Assembly: GCF_900168195.1 (NCBI RefSeq)
Contig: NZ_FUYX01000004.1
Location: 248,001 to 312,000 of the forward strand
Origin: Allobosea thiooxidans
GTDB lineage: Bacteria; Pseudomonadota; Alphaproteobacteria; Rhizobiales; Beijerinckiaceae
DNA: 64,000 bases
Reading direction: 5' to 3'
Positions 20,806 to 29,781 of the stretch are shown in pieces. Within the stretch, counting starts at the first letter, position 1. Each line of letters starts with the position of its first letter. The notes under the pieces were generated by a model that worked only from the letters and a program-made list of their open reading frames with translations, was not told where the DNA came from and searched no databases. Made by a program: the position numbers and the translations under genes.

Positions 20806-22371
20806 TCACGGCTGCCCCACGGTCAGCGACGGCGGTGGCGTGCCCCTTCCTTTCCGGCGCGAACCTGTCGAGATCTTTCCGGCCTTGCCGGGCTTCGGCG
20901 GCCTTTTCACCGCCACGGCCTCAGACCCGGCGGCGCGCCGTGCGCCGGCACGCGGCTTCTTGTCGCCCGTAGCCTCGACAGGCACCGCCTGGGCGGCCGC
21001 GCCCCCGGCGAGCGCGTCGAGATAGCGTTGCGTCCACCAGTCGATATCGCTGGCGGCGATAGTCGCGTAGAGCTTCTCGAAACGGCGGATCCGTTCGCTC
21101 TTCGGCATGGCGAGCGCGGTGCGGATCGCCTCCGCCACCTCATGCGTGTCGTAAGGGTTGACGATCAGCGCCTCCCCCATCTGCTGCGAGGCGCCTGCGA
21201 AGCGGGACAGCACGAGCACGCCGGGATCGGCGGGGTCCTGCGCCGCAATGTACTCCTTGGCGACCAGGTTCATCCCGTCGCGCATCGGAGTGACGAGGCC
21301 GACCTGGGCGCGGCGGTAGAAGCCGGCGAGCGCGCTGCGCGAATAGGCTTTCTTGACGACGCGGATCGGCGTCCAGTCGAATTCGCCGAGCTGAGCGTTC
21401 AATCGCCCGGCGACCTCGTCCGACAGGCGGTCGAGCTCGGCATATTCGGGCACGTCGCTACGCGATGGCGGCGCGATCTGCAGGAGGCTGACCCTGCCGC
21501 GATGCTCCGGGTGGCCGCGCAGGAACTCGCCGAAAGCCGCGAGCCGCTGCACGATCCCCTTCGAATAGTCGAGGCGGTCGACGCCGACGACGAGCTTGCG
21601 CTCGCCGAGCGTTTCGCGCGCGGCGCGCAGGGGGACCGGCGCCTGGCGCGTCGAAGCCGCCGCGAGCCGGCGGAATGCCTCCACGTCGATCCCGATCGGA
21701 AAGGTCTGCACCAGCGTCTCACGCGCGCCCAGCCGCACGCGCTGCCCGTCCGTCCGCCCGGCGCACATCGTCACCAGGCCGTCGATCAGATTGCGGGCAT
21801 CGAGCTCGGTCTGCATCCCGGCGAGGTCATAGGCCGCGATGGTCCGGACCAGGGTGGAACTGAAGGGCAACGCGCCCATCACGTCGGCGGACGGCCAGGG
21901 AATGTGATGGAAATAGCCGATCCGGTTGGTGACGCCGCGCCGGCGCAGCTCCGCCGCCAGCGGGATCAGATGATAGTCATGGATCCAGATCAGGTCGTCC
22001 GGGCGGATCAGCGCCGCGAGCTGCTTGGCGAAGCGCCGGTTGACGCCGAGATAGCCCATGTAGTCGCTGCGCTGGAAATCCGTCAGGCCGAGGCGGTAGT
22101 GCATCAGCGGCCACAGAGCGCGGTTCGAGAAACCGAGATAGTAGCTTTGCCGCTCGGCCTCGCTGAGATCGGTCACCGCATAGGTGACGTTGCCGCGCTG
22201 GACCTGCCTGACCTGCTGCGCCGCTCCCTCGGCCACGGCGCCGCTCCAGCCGAACCAGAGGCCGCCGCGCTGTTCCAGCGCCTCGCGCAACGCCACCGCC
22301 AATCCCCCCGCCGCGGCCTTTTCATGGCGCTCGGGAATGGTGACGCGGTTCGAGACGACGATGAGACGCAT
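20806..22371 (-). CDS. otsA: Trehalose-6-phosphate synthase
   Basis: GT20 glycosyltransferase joining UDP-glucose and glucose-6-phosphate; cytoplasmic. 521 residues. Family motifs: LIVVSNRV at the start, [34 protein letters not shown], and [16 protein letters not shown]. The catalytic core ends near residue 455. About 60 more residues form a Lys/Arg/Pro/Ala-rich disordered tail ([23 protein letters not shown]), unusual for OtsA and perhaps a binding tail. Divergent from otsB with a 274-base spacer, so the pair is encoded from a shared promoter zone. Confidence 0.95.
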   Translation of the reverse strand: MRLIVVSNRVTIPERHEKAAAGGLAVALREALEQRGGLWFGWSGAVAEGAAQQVRQVQRGNVTYAVTDLSEAERQSYYLGFSNRALWPLMHYRLGLTDFQRSDYMGYLGVNRRFAKQLAALIRPDDLIWIHDYHLIPLAAELRRRGVTNRIGYFHHIPWPSADVMGALPFSSTLVRTIAAYDLAGMQTELDARNLIDGLVTMCAGRTDGQRVRLGARETLVQTFPIGIDVEAFRRLAAASTRQAPVPLRAARETLGERKLVVGVDRLDYSKGIVQRLAAFGEFLRGHPEHRGRVSLLQIAPPSRSDVPEYAELDRLSDEVAGRLNAQLGEFDWTPIRVVKKAYSRSALAGFYRRAQVGLVTPMRDGMNLVAKEYIAAQDPADPGVLVLSRFAGASQQMGEALIVNPYDTHEVAEAIRTALAMPKSERIRRFEKLYATIAASDIDWWTQRYLDALAGGAAAQAVPVEATGDKKPRAGARRAAGSEAVAVKRPPKPGKAGKISTGSRRKGRGTPPPSLTVGQP

Positions 22372-22645
22372 TGGGTACGGGTTCTCCAGAAGCGCCGCCC
22401 GATTTTTGCCATGGGCGGCAGGAACAGAACGCTCGCAAAGACGTAATGTTTCCGGGGGCGCGGGCTGGCCGCATGGCGGAGCCGTGGCGGCCCTGCGCTG
22501 AAATCGTGGCTGCCATGTTAGGCTATAAGTCAATCGAGACAACCCCGACGTTGAATTTTCGGCCGCGCGAGTTGGCGATGGCCAAGCAAAAGGAATGCCA
22601 GGCAAAACGGCCGTTCTTCTGCCGTGTTCGATGGCCAGATAGTAA

Positions 22646-23449
22646 ATGATGACGACACTGATCGACCCCGAAACCGTCCATCACAATGACGATATCGCTG
22701 CGGCCCAACCGCAGATCGCTCTGTTCCTGGATTTCGATGGAACGCTTGTCGAGATCGCACCCTCGCCGGAGGATGTCCGGCTGGATCGCCGCGTCGCACC
22801 GGCGCTGGAGGCGCTGCGCACCGGCCTCGGCGGCGCCCTCGCACTGGTCTCGGGGCGCCCGATCGCCTTTCTGGACGAGATGCTGACGCCGCACAGCTTC
22901 GACATCGCCGGCCTGCATGGCGCGCAGATCCGCGTCGACGGCGAGATCCGTTCGCAATCCGACGCGCCGGAGAACATGCGCGAGGCGCTGCGCGACCTCG
23001 TCCGCTTCGCCAACAGCCATGTCGGCATCATCGTCGAGGACAAGCGCATTTCCGCCGCCCTGCATTGGCGGTTGGCGCCCGAGCTCAAGGACGAGGCGCT
23101 CGATCTGATGCGCCAGGCCGCGGCGAAGCTCGGCCCCGGCGTAAGGCTGCAGGAAGGCAAGTCGGTCGCCGAGCTGGTGCCGGCGAGCGCCAGCAAGGGC
23201 AGCGCCATCGCCTGGCTGATGGCGACGCCGACCTATGCCGGACGCCGCCCGGTCTTCATCGGCGACGACATCACCGACGAGGACGGGTTCGAGGCGGTCA
23301 ACGCCATGGGTGGGCTCTCGATCCGCATCGGCGAGGATCGGGAGAGCCATGCGCTGCACCGGCTCGCTTCACCGACCGCCTTGCGGCATATCCTTCTCGA
23401 AGCCGCCGAAGGCGGCAGCCTGACCGCCTCCAGCTTCACCCGGGACTGA
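22646..23449 (+). CDS. otsB: Trehalose-6-phosphate phosphatase
   Basis: HAD-superfamily phosphatase giving free trehalose. 267 residues. Catalytic DFDGT at residues 29-33 (Asp29 nucleophile, Asp31), SGRP motif near residue 72, Lys motif ASKGSAIAWL, and GDDITDEDGF. The first ATG of a double start (ATGATG) is used. It is followed two bases after its stop by the GH15 gene, so those two are co-translated. Acts on the product of the divergent otsA. Confidence 0.95.
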   Translation: MMTTLIDPETVHHNDDIAAAQPQIALFLDFDGTLVEIAPSPEDVRLDRRVAPALEALRTGLGGALALVSGRPIAFLDEMLTPHSFDIAGLHGAQIRVDGEIRSQSDAPENMREALRDLVRFANSHVGIIVEDKRISAALHWRLAPELKDEALDLMRQAAAKLGPGVRLQEGKSVAELVPASASKGSAIAWLMATPTYAGRRPVFIGDDITDEDGFEAVNAMGGLSIRIGEDRESHALHRLASPTALRHILLEAAEGGSLTASSFTRD

Positions 23450-23451
23450 CC

Positions 23452-25293
23452 ATGACCGTAACGACCACGGCCGCGGGGCATCACTCCGCCTCGCTCGATC
23501 TCGGCGTGATCGGCAACTGCTCGATCGCGGCGCTGATCGACCGGCGCGCCCGCATCGTCTGGGGCTGCTTTCCGCGCTTCGACCGCGACCCCGTATTCTG
23601 CTCGCTGATCGACAACCATGCGAATGACGGCGATGACGAGCCGGAGAAGGGTTTCTTCGGCATCGAGCTGGTCGGCATGACACGCTGCGAGCAAAGCTAT
23701 CTGGACAACACCGCGATCCTGTCCTCGGTGCTCTCCGACGACCAGGGCAACGCGATCGAGATCCTCGATTTCGCGCCCCGCTTCGTCCGCTACGAGCGCT
23801 TCTTCCGGCCGCCGCAGCTGGTGCGGCGGGTGCGGCGCATCTCCGGGCGGCCCCGGATCCGCGTGCTCGTCAAGCCCAGCCTCGGCATCGGCGAAGAGCC
23901 GGACGAGATCACACGCGGATCGAACCATGTCCGCTTCGTCGGGGCCGACCAGACGATCCGGCTGACCACGAACGCGCCGCTCTCCTATGTCGTCGAAGGC
24001 ACGCCCTTCGCGGTCGACCAGGCCTATTCGTTCTTCATCGGCTCCGACGAGGCGTTGCGCGCCGAGATCGAGACGACCTCGCGCGAGTTCCTGGACAAGA
24101 CCACCGACTATTGGCGCGACTGGGTTCGCTCGCTCTCGATCCCGTTCGAATATCAGAGCGAGGTGATCCGGGCAGCGATCACGCTGAAACTCTGCTCCTT
24201 CGAGGAGACCGGCGCGATCGTGGCGGCATTGACGACCTCGATCCCGGAGGCGCCCGGCACGCAGCGCAACTGGGACTATCGCTATTGCTGGCTGCGCGAC
24301 GCCTATTTCGTCGTGCATGCGCTGAACCGTCTCGGCACGACGCGGACGATGGAGGACTATCTCGGCTTCATCACCAATATCGTCGACACCTTCTCGGAAA
24401 GCGGCGCCGAGCATCTGCCGCCGCTCTACCCGATCACGCGCGGCGGCTCGCTGACCGAATTCGAGGCGAAGAACCTCTCCGGCTATCGCGGGCACCAGCC
24501 GGTCCGCTTCGGCAATGGCGCCGCCGTGCAGATCCAGAACGACGGCTATGGCGCCGTGGTGCTCGCCGCGACGCATTCCTTCTTCGACCGGCGCCTGATC
24601 CAGCCTGGGAAGGACACGCTGTTCAGCCAGCTCGAGCGCATGGGCGAACTCGCCATCGCCGTCTTCGACAAGCCGGATGCAGGCCCCTGGGAGCTGCGCG
24701 AGAAGGAGGCCGTGCATGCCTTCTCCAGCGTGATGTGCTGGGCGGCCTGCGATCGCCTCGCCCGTATCGCGGGGACGCTCGGCCGGGCCGACCGCAAGGA
24801 ATATTGGAAGGCGGAGGCCAAACGCCTCAAGAGCATCATCGCCGAGCGCATCTGGAACGAGCAGAAGGGCCATTTCGTCTCGACCTTCAATGGCCAGGAC
24901 CTCGACGCCACGCTGCTGCTGCTTGCCGAGATCGGCTTCGTGAAGCCGGACGATGCCCGTTTCGTCGCGACGGTCGAGGCGATCGGCCGCGATCTGAAGC
25001 GCGGCGACCTGCTGCTGCGCTACGCCACGCAGGACGATTTCGGCTACATGCATACCGGCTTCCTGATCTGCGCGTTCTGGTATGTCGATGCGCTGAACAC
25101 GATCGGCCGCAGCGACGAGGCCAAGGCCCTGTTCGGGCGCATCCTGCAGCGACGCAACAGCTTCGGTCTGCTCTCGGAGGACGCCGATCTCAAGACCGGC
25201 GAGCTCTGGGGCAATTTCCCGCAGACCTACTCGATGGTCGGGCTGATCAACTGCGCGATGCGGCTGAGCCGGGACTGGGAAGAGGCGTTCTGA
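23452..25293 (+). CDS. Glycoside hydrolase family 15 protein (glucoamylase/trehalase-like)
   Basis: 613 residues. N-terminal beta-sandwich (LDLGVIGNCSIAALIDRRARIVWGCFPRFDRDPVF) and C-terminal (alpha/alpha)6 barrel, with NWDYRYCWLRDAYFVV, the likely general acid Glu in GPWELREKEAVH, and GNFPQTYSMVGLI near the end. No signal peptide, so the enzyme is cytoplasmic. Some bacterial GH15 proteins of this architecture are trehalases. Two-base spacing after otsB suggests it acts on trehalose or a maltooligosaccharide tied to trehalose turnover (inference). Start ATG 23452 is chosen because an upstream extension would run inside otsB. Confidence 0.88.
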   Translation: MTVTTTAAGHHSASLDLGVIGNCSIAALIDRRARIVWGCFPRFDRDPVFCSLIDNHANDGDDEPEKGFFGIELVGMTRCEQSYLDNTAILSSVLSDDQGNAIEILDFAPRFVRYERFFRPPQLVRRVRRISGRPRIRVLVKPSLGIGEEPDEITRGSNHVRFVGADQTIRLTTNAPLSYVVEGTPFAVDQAYSFFIGSDEALRAEIETTSREFLDKTTDYWRDWVRSLSIPFEYQSEVIRAAITLKLCSFEETGAIVAALTTSIPEAPGTQRNWDYRYCWLRDAYFVVHALNRLGTTRTMEDYLGFITNIVDTFSESGAEHLPPLYPITRGGSLTEFEAKNLSGYRGHQPVRFGNGAAVQIQNDGYGAVVLAATHSFFDRRLIQPGKDTLFSQLERMGELAIAVFDKPDAGPWELREKEAVHAFSSVMCWAACDRLARIAGTLGRADRKEYWKAEAKRLKSIIAERIWNEQKGHFVSTFNGQDLDATLLLLAEIGFVKPDDARFVATVEAIGRDLKRGDLLLRYATQDDFGYMHTGFLICAFWYVDALNTIGRSDEAKALFGRILQRRNSFGLLSEDADLKTGELWGNFPQTYSMVGLINCAMRLSRDWEEAF

Positions 25294-25305
25294 AGCGCCC
25301 TCCCC

Positions 25306-25548
25306 TCAGCGCGGCGAGCCGAAGCGGAAGGCGACCGGGATCACCGCATAAACCATGACCAGCACCATCGGCGGCACGGCCAGGGCCGTGACGGCGAGCG
25401 TCGGCCAGCCCTGTGTGAACGGCGAGAGTGCGATCAGCAGCAGGTTGATGGCGGCGTAGGCACCCAGAGTCGCGACAACCAGAAAACGCAGCCGCACCAG
25501 AAGGCGCGACAGGACGGCACGTGCAGCGGAGGCGGGAAACGAAGTCAT
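25306..25548 (-). CDS. Small two-helix membrane protein
   Basis: 80 residues with two membrane segments (about 22-42, VVATLGAYAAINLLLIAL, and 50-72, LAVTALAVPPMVLVMVYAVI) and a basic N-terminus. No family recognised. Transcribed divergently from the TetR gene, across a spacer that contains two palindromes, and so is a strong candidate for control by that regulator. Convergent with the GH15 gene (12-base gap). Confidence 0.65.
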   Translation of the reverse strand: MTSFPASAARAVLSRLLVRLRFLVVATLGAYAAINLLLIALSPFTQGWPTLAVTALAVPPMVLVMVYAVIPVAFRFGSPR

Positions 25549-25568
25549 GGTGCGGACCTATTCGTAAC

Positions 25569-25609
25569 GAAACGTATCGTTTCTATTTGTTGAATTAAAC
25601 GGACCGTTT
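25569..25609. promoter_or_regulatory. Two tandem palindromic operators for the TetR regulator
   Basis: Palindrome 1 is GAAACG-TAT-CGTTTC (25569-25583); palindrome 2 is AAACGG-A-CCGTTT (25597-25609). Both are perfect and their centres lie 27 bases apart. The local sequence is AT-rich compared with its surroundings. They lie between the divergent TetR and small membrane-protein genes, the classical place for TetR operators; binding itself is inferred. Confidence 0.75.
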
Positions 25610-25651
25610 CGTTATGTCAAGATGGACCGGATCAACGGAGTCGAAGAGCCA

Positions 25652-26233
25652 ATGGAAACGCGTCCGCCGCGCCGCGCCTCGATCGGCGCGAGGCGCAGCC
25701 CCGAGACCGAGGCGGCCGTGAAGGCAGCTGCGAGAGCCGTGCTTGCGGAGAAGGGTTATGCCGGGTTCTCGATCGAGGAAGTGGCGCGACGTGCCGGGGC
25801 CGGTAAGCCGACGATCTATCGCTGGTGGCCGAACAAGGCCGATCTCTTCATCGCGATCTACGGCGCCAGCAAGGACGCCGCGATCCCGCTTCCCGACGAA
25901 GGCTCGCTGCGCGCCGACCTGCTGCGCTACACCGCGGATCTCTGGCGCTTCTGGCGCGAGGACACGGCGGGCCGGGTGTTCAAGGGGTTGATCGCCGAGG
26001 CGCAGACCAGCGAAAGCGCGCTGGCCGCGCTGCGCTTCAAGTTCATGCCGGACAGGCTGGCGGCGCCCCGGCAGATGTTCGTGCGCGCCGCCGAACGCGG
26101 CGAATTCCCGGCCACGGAAATCGACGACCGGCTGGAGCTCTGGGTCGGCTTCAACTGGCTGCATGCGCTGACCGACCGGCTGAGCGAGGACGAGCCCACG
26201 CTCAGCCGCAAGATCGACCTGCTCTGCCGCTGA
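25652..26233 (+). CDS. TetR/AcrR-family regulator
   Basis: 193 residues from ATG 25652. An in-frame ATG at 25622 lacks any ribosome site, while GGAG/GAAGAG precede the second. The helix-turn-helix is FSIEEVARRAGAGKPTIYRW (about residues 45-64), followed by NKADLF. The C-terminal ligand-binding part (residues about 80-193) has no ligand hint. Probably a repressor of itself and of the divergent small membrane protein through the two palindromes upstream. Confidence 0.88.
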   Translation: METRPPRRASIGARRSPETEAAVKAAARAVLAEKGYAGFSIEEVARRAGAGKPTIYRWWPNKADLFIAIYGASKDAAIPLPDEGSLRADLLRYTADLWRFWREDTAGRVFKGLIAEAQTSESALAALRFKFMPDRLAAPRQMFVRAAERGEFPATEIDDRLELWVGFNWLHALTDRLSEDEPTLSRKIDLLCR

Positions 26234-26240
26234 GCGTGGC

Positions 26241-27449
26241 CTACTCGACCCTGACGGCCGCGCGCATCACGGCCAGCGCCAGCACCTGGGCGGCCGGCAC
26301 GAGGCTCTCGACCTCGAGGAACTCATCCGGCGTATGGGCCATGCCGCCGATCGGCCCGACGCTGCAGAGCGTCGGAGTGCCCTGCGCCGCGGTGAAGCCG
26401 GAATCGGCGCAGCCGCCAGTGAATTCGGCCGTGACGCCGATGCCGAAAGCGGCAGCGGCCTCGCGATAGGTGTCGTAGAGGGTAGCCGATTCCGGCGAGC
26501 GCTCGAGCGGCAGGAACTCGCCCTTGATCGACAGCACGGCGGTGGTTTCCGGGACCACGGGAGCCTCGATGATCGCCTTGATCTTGCCGACCATCTCGTC
26601 GCGCTGCGCGGCGGTGACGTAGCGCAGGTCGATCTCGCACCAGGCATGCGGCGCGACGGTGTTGACCGTCTGGCCGCCGCCGATCAGGCCGACATTGACG
26701 GTGATGCCCTTCTCCAGATCGGTGAGTCCCTGCAGCTTCGGGATCTTGTGGCCGAGATCGACGATGGCCGAGGCGCCCTTCTCGTAATTGGCGCCGGAAT
26801 GGGCCGGCCTGCCGGTGAATTCGGCGCGCATGAAGACGCCGCCCTTGCGGCCGCTAGTGACCGACTGCTTCTGGTCCTTCGCGAAATCGGTGCCGGCCGG
26901 CAGGCGACTGGGCTCGGCGTTGAAGACGCAGCGCGACTCGCGCGCCGCCGCCTCGATGACGGGACGCGAGGACGGCGAGCCGATCTCCTCGTCGCTGGTC
27001 GTCAGCATCAGCAGCGGCGCGGCGACCCCGCCGCATTCGGCGAAGGCCGCGGCGACGAAGGCCGAGATGACGATACCGCCCTTCATGTCGGCGACGCCCG
27101 GCCCATAGGCCCGCGTCCCCTTGATCGTGAAGGGCCGCCGCGTCGGCTCGCCCTGCGGGAAGACCGTGTCGCGATGGCCGAGGAGCAGCACCGGACGCTG
27201 GTCGTTGGCGCTCGGGTTCGGCAAGCGCGCCCTGACGGCATCGCCGAAGCGGGCATCCGGCACGATCTCGACATCGAGGCCGTTCGCGCGGTGGAAGCGG
27301 GCCACGACCTCGCCCGCCCGGTCGACGCCCGCCTTGTCATAGGAGCCCGAGTCGGTGTCGACCAACTCGCGCAGGAGCGCGACCATGCCCTCCTTGCGGC
27401 CCGCCAGCCACTCGGTGACTTTCTGTTCCTCGGGGGTCAAGGCGCTCAT
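26241..27449 (-). CDS. M20 family metallopeptidase (glutamate carboxypeptidase type)
   Basis: 402 residues, di-zinc hydrolase of the CPG2-like M20 group. Metal-binding motifs: GHRDTVFPQG, GPGVADMKGG and TSDEEIGSPSS, and the late His in GGMAHTPDEF. A dimerisation lid domain lies about residues 205-320 (RPAHSGANYEKGASAIV). No signal peptide is visible, so probably cytoplasmic. Related enzymes cleave C-terminal glutamate from folates or peptides, or deacylate amino acids; the substrate here is unknown. Convergent with the TetR gene (7-base gap). Confidence 0.9.
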   Translation of the reverse strand: MSALTPEEQKVTEWLAGRKEGMVALLRELVDTDSGSYDKAGVDRAGEVVARFHRANGLDVEIVPDARFGDAVRARLPNPSANDQRPVLLLGHRDTVFPQGEPTRRPFTIKGTRAYGPGVADMKGGIVISAFVAAAFAECGGVAAPLLMLTTSDEEIGSPSSRPVIEAAARESRCVFNAEPSRLPAGTDFAKDQKQSVTSGRKGGVFMRAEFTGRPAHSGANYEKGASAIVDLGHKIPKLQGLTDLEKGITVNVGLIGGGQTVNTVAPHAWCEIDLRYVTAAQRDEMVGKIKAIIEAPVVPETTAVLSIKGEFLPLERSPESATLYDTYREAAAAFGIGVTAEFTGGCADSGFTAAQGTPTLCSVGPIGGMAHTPDEFLEVESLVPAAQVLALAVMRAAVRVE

Positions 27450-27575
27450 CGCTCGCTCGCAATCGTTCCAGCTGGGACAATGCCGGGCAGCTTAATGGCT
27501 GCGCCCTCCCCGGCAATGGGAAACGGCAGCGGAGTTCCCATTCACCCGGCGCATGCCGGCCCGGCTCCTTCCGGA

Positions 27576-28502
27576 TCAGTCGGCCCATTCCGGATCGGTG
27601 GTGAAGGCGATGGTGAGCCAGCGATCGGGCGTGTCGTCACCGATCGCATCGCCGATCTCGTCGCGGATGTGATCCCACTCCTCCAGCCTCCTCGCGGGGC
27701 CGTTCCTGGGCACGATGAAGTAGAGCTCGATCTGCCTGCCACGCCCGACCCGGGCGACATAGGAGCGATAGGAGGCGAAGCCGTAACGGCGAACGATCTC
27801 CTCGGCGACGCCGTCGACATGGCGCTTCAGATCGGAGGGCGTCACCAGCAGGATGTCGGCGAGAGCCTGCTTGATCGTTCCGATCGGCATCGGGATGACG
27901 ACGAGGCAGACCAGCGCGAGCGCGACCGGATCGACATAAGGCAGCATCCAGGCGAGTTTCGTTCCCTGAATCGCATAGCCGAAGACGAAGGCGCCGAGCA
28001 GCGCGCCGCTGAGGCCGCCGGACATCGCCCAGGCCTTGGCGTCCAGCCCGACGAAGCTCGAATTCAGCTCCCGATTGGCCCGGCTTCCGTAGATCGCCAT
28101 GGCGAAGGCGATCAGCATGGTCAGCCCGGCATAGATGATGGCGTAGTCGAAGGCGAGGAGCCGGCCGCCGGCCATGATGCTGCCGACGGCGTTGATCAGG
28201 GCGTAGATCGCCGCCCCGGTCAGCAGGACGCCGTTGAGCCCGAGCACCATCGGCTCCAGATGCCAGAATCCCATGGTGAAGTGCTTGACCAACCTGCCGC
28301 CGACGGCGCCGCTCGCCGTCGAGGAAGTGATTAGGTTGGAGACCAGCAGCGCGACGATCGTCATCGTGGCGTCGGTCAGGGCGTAGATGCCGTCGAAGAC
28401 GATCGCGAAGGAGCCGGAGAGCAGGCCGAAGACGATGCCGGCCGCCGCGAGGATGAAGGTCACCCCGATCGAGAGGCGCAGGACCCGTTGCTCGGTGTTC
28501 AA
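27576..28502 (-). CDS. Cation diffusion facilitator (CDF) family transporter
   Basis: 308 residues, inner membrane, about six helices. Characteristic CDF site: FDGIYALTDATMT in TM2 (metal-binding Asp pair) and later VGLDAKAWAMSGGLSGA in TM5. The C-terminal cytoplasmic metal-sensing domain follows (ADILLVTPSDLK to the end). Proton-driven efflux of a divalent metal is the family role; the metal is unknown. The first codon is TTG at 28502 with GGGGGCAGGGG upstream; no better start is visible. Confidence 0.85.
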   Translation of the reverse strand: MNTEQRVLRLSIGVTFILAAAGIVFGLLSGSFAIVFDGIYALTDATMTIVALLVSNLITSSTASGAVGGRLVKHFTMGFWHLEPMVLGLNGVLLTGAAIYALINAVGSIMAGGRLLAFDYAIIYAGLTMLIAFAMAIYGSRANRELNSSFVGLDAKAWAMSGGLSGALLGAFVFGYAIQGTKLAWMLPYVDPVALALVCLVVIPMPIGTIKQALADILLVTPSDLKRHVDGVAEEIVRRYGFASYRSYVARVGRGRQIELYFIVPRNGPARRLEEWDHIRDEIGDAIGDDTPDRWLTIAFTTDPEWAD

Positions 28503-28689
28503 CCCCTGCCCCCTCGATGCCTCGGCGACCTCAATTCTACGGGCAGCGGCGTGGAAACGCCATCGCCGCCCCTAACACCTCCGCTTCGTTGCGAGACTAG
28601 GAGGCGCGGCGGATTGCAGCAAACCCAAGAGTCCACCGCCCCTTGAACTGCGAAGCTGGAGCACAGATCTGTATTGATGACGGCTATGG

Positions 28690-29511
28690 ATGAATGCGAA
28701 AATGTTTGCGATTCATCGAATACTTGGCGCGTGCAGCGGGATGCTCGTTCGGCTGATCACGCGGCCATCGAGCGCCTACAAGCCGTTTACGCCCTGCGAT
28801 CCGGAACTACTGCGCCGCGTGCTCGAACCAGCCGATATCGTCCTGGTCGAGGGCAACCAGAAAGTCTCGACGGTCATAAAATATCTGACGCAATCGACAT
28901 GGTCTCACGCGGCGCTCTATGTGGGCGATATGCCGGATGTGAACGCCATCTCACGAAGCGAACCCATGCTGATCGAGATGGACCTTGCAAAGGGGTGCAT
29001 TGCGGTTCCGCTAAGCAAGTACGAGAACTTCACGACGCGCATCTGCCGCCCGGTCGGACTTAGCCTCGCGGAGAAGCAGGAGGTGGTGCGTTTCATGGTC
29101 GATCATCTCGGGCTTCAATACGATCTGCGGAACGTGGTCGACCTTGCGCGCTTTTTGCACCCGCTGCCCTTCATTCCCGTGCGCTGGCGCCGCCGCATGA
29201 TCGCGCTTGGCAGCGGACTGCCGACGCGTGCAATCTGCTCCTCCTTGATCGCCGAGGCATTTCAGTCGGTACACTATCCCATTCTGCCCCAGATCGACCA
29301 TCTGCCGTGCCATGATCGCGCCGTCAGCCTGCATTCCCGGGACGAAATTCTGCACATTCGGCACCATAGCCTCTACGCGCCGCGCGACTTCGACATTTCT
29401 CCCTATTTTCAGATCATCAAGCCGGTGATCGAAGCGGGGTTCGATTACCGGCGATTGCACTGGGATCACCAGAATTCGGTCGTCGTTCCTCGCTCCGGTC
29501 GTCCCGCCTAG
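28690..29511 (+). CDS. Permuted NlpC/P60-like (YiiX-type) cysteine hydrolase domain protein
   Basis: 273 residues. The arrangement is circularly permuted: the His motif comes first (VIKYLTQSTWSHAALYVGD, His73) and the Cys motif later (RAICSSLIAEAFQ, Cys183), as in YiiX/YebB-like papain-fold proteins. The N-terminus has a short hydrophobic stretch (IHRILGACSGMLVRLI), a possible membrane anchor. Such proteins act on lipids, acyl groups or peptide bonds; the substrate is unknown. It is bordered by spacers on both sides and seems a lone gene. Its richer A/T third positions compared with neighbours hint at a different origin (impression by eye). Confidence 0.72.
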   Translation: MNAKMFAIHRILGACSGMLVRLITRPSSAYKPFTPCDPELLRRVLEPADIVLVEGNQKVSTVIKYLTQSTWSHAALYVGDMPDVNAISRSEPMLIEMDLAKGCIAVPLSKYENFTTRICRPVGLSLAEKQEVVRFMVDHLGLQYDLRNVVDLARFLHPLPFIPVRWRRRMIALGSGLPTRAICSSLIAEAFQSVHYPILPQIDHLPCHDRAVSLHSRDEILHIRHHSLYAPRDFDISPYFQIIKPVIEAGFDYRRLHWDHQNSVVVPRSGRPA

Positions 29512-29721
29512 TACGCGACATCCCGCATCCGACGAGCTGCCCAGCCGAGATGGGAGGCCGAAGCCTGTTGCCGGCACTCCCCTGGATGATGAAGCGCATT
29601 CGGAGAATTTGCCCGACGGCCCTTTCTGCCGCGCCTCATTGTGGGGCTGAGCGCCAGTCTCCGCTTCCAACCCGATCGGGAGACCTGCCGCTTCCAGCAC
29701 CTCTGCTCCCATGGGCAACAG

Positions 29722-29754
29722 AAAAAAGGCCCGCCTGCTCATGCAGGCGGGCCC
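29722..29754 (-). terminator. Rho-independent terminator of the catalase gene
   Basis: On the minus strand an 11-bp perfect stem (GGCCCGCCTGC/GCAGGCGGGCC) with a 4-base loop is followed by six T residues. It starts about 28 bases after the catalase stop. Confidence 0.95.
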
Positions 29755-29781
29755 CGGTGTCGGCCCGTCAGGGCAGCGGGC

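Noticed and set aside
17209-22446. Very long open frame on the plus strand opposite prfA, ptsP and otsA
   Set aside because: It mirrors high-GC third positions of the real minus-strand genes, has no ribosome site or domain, and conflicts with three well-recognised proteins.
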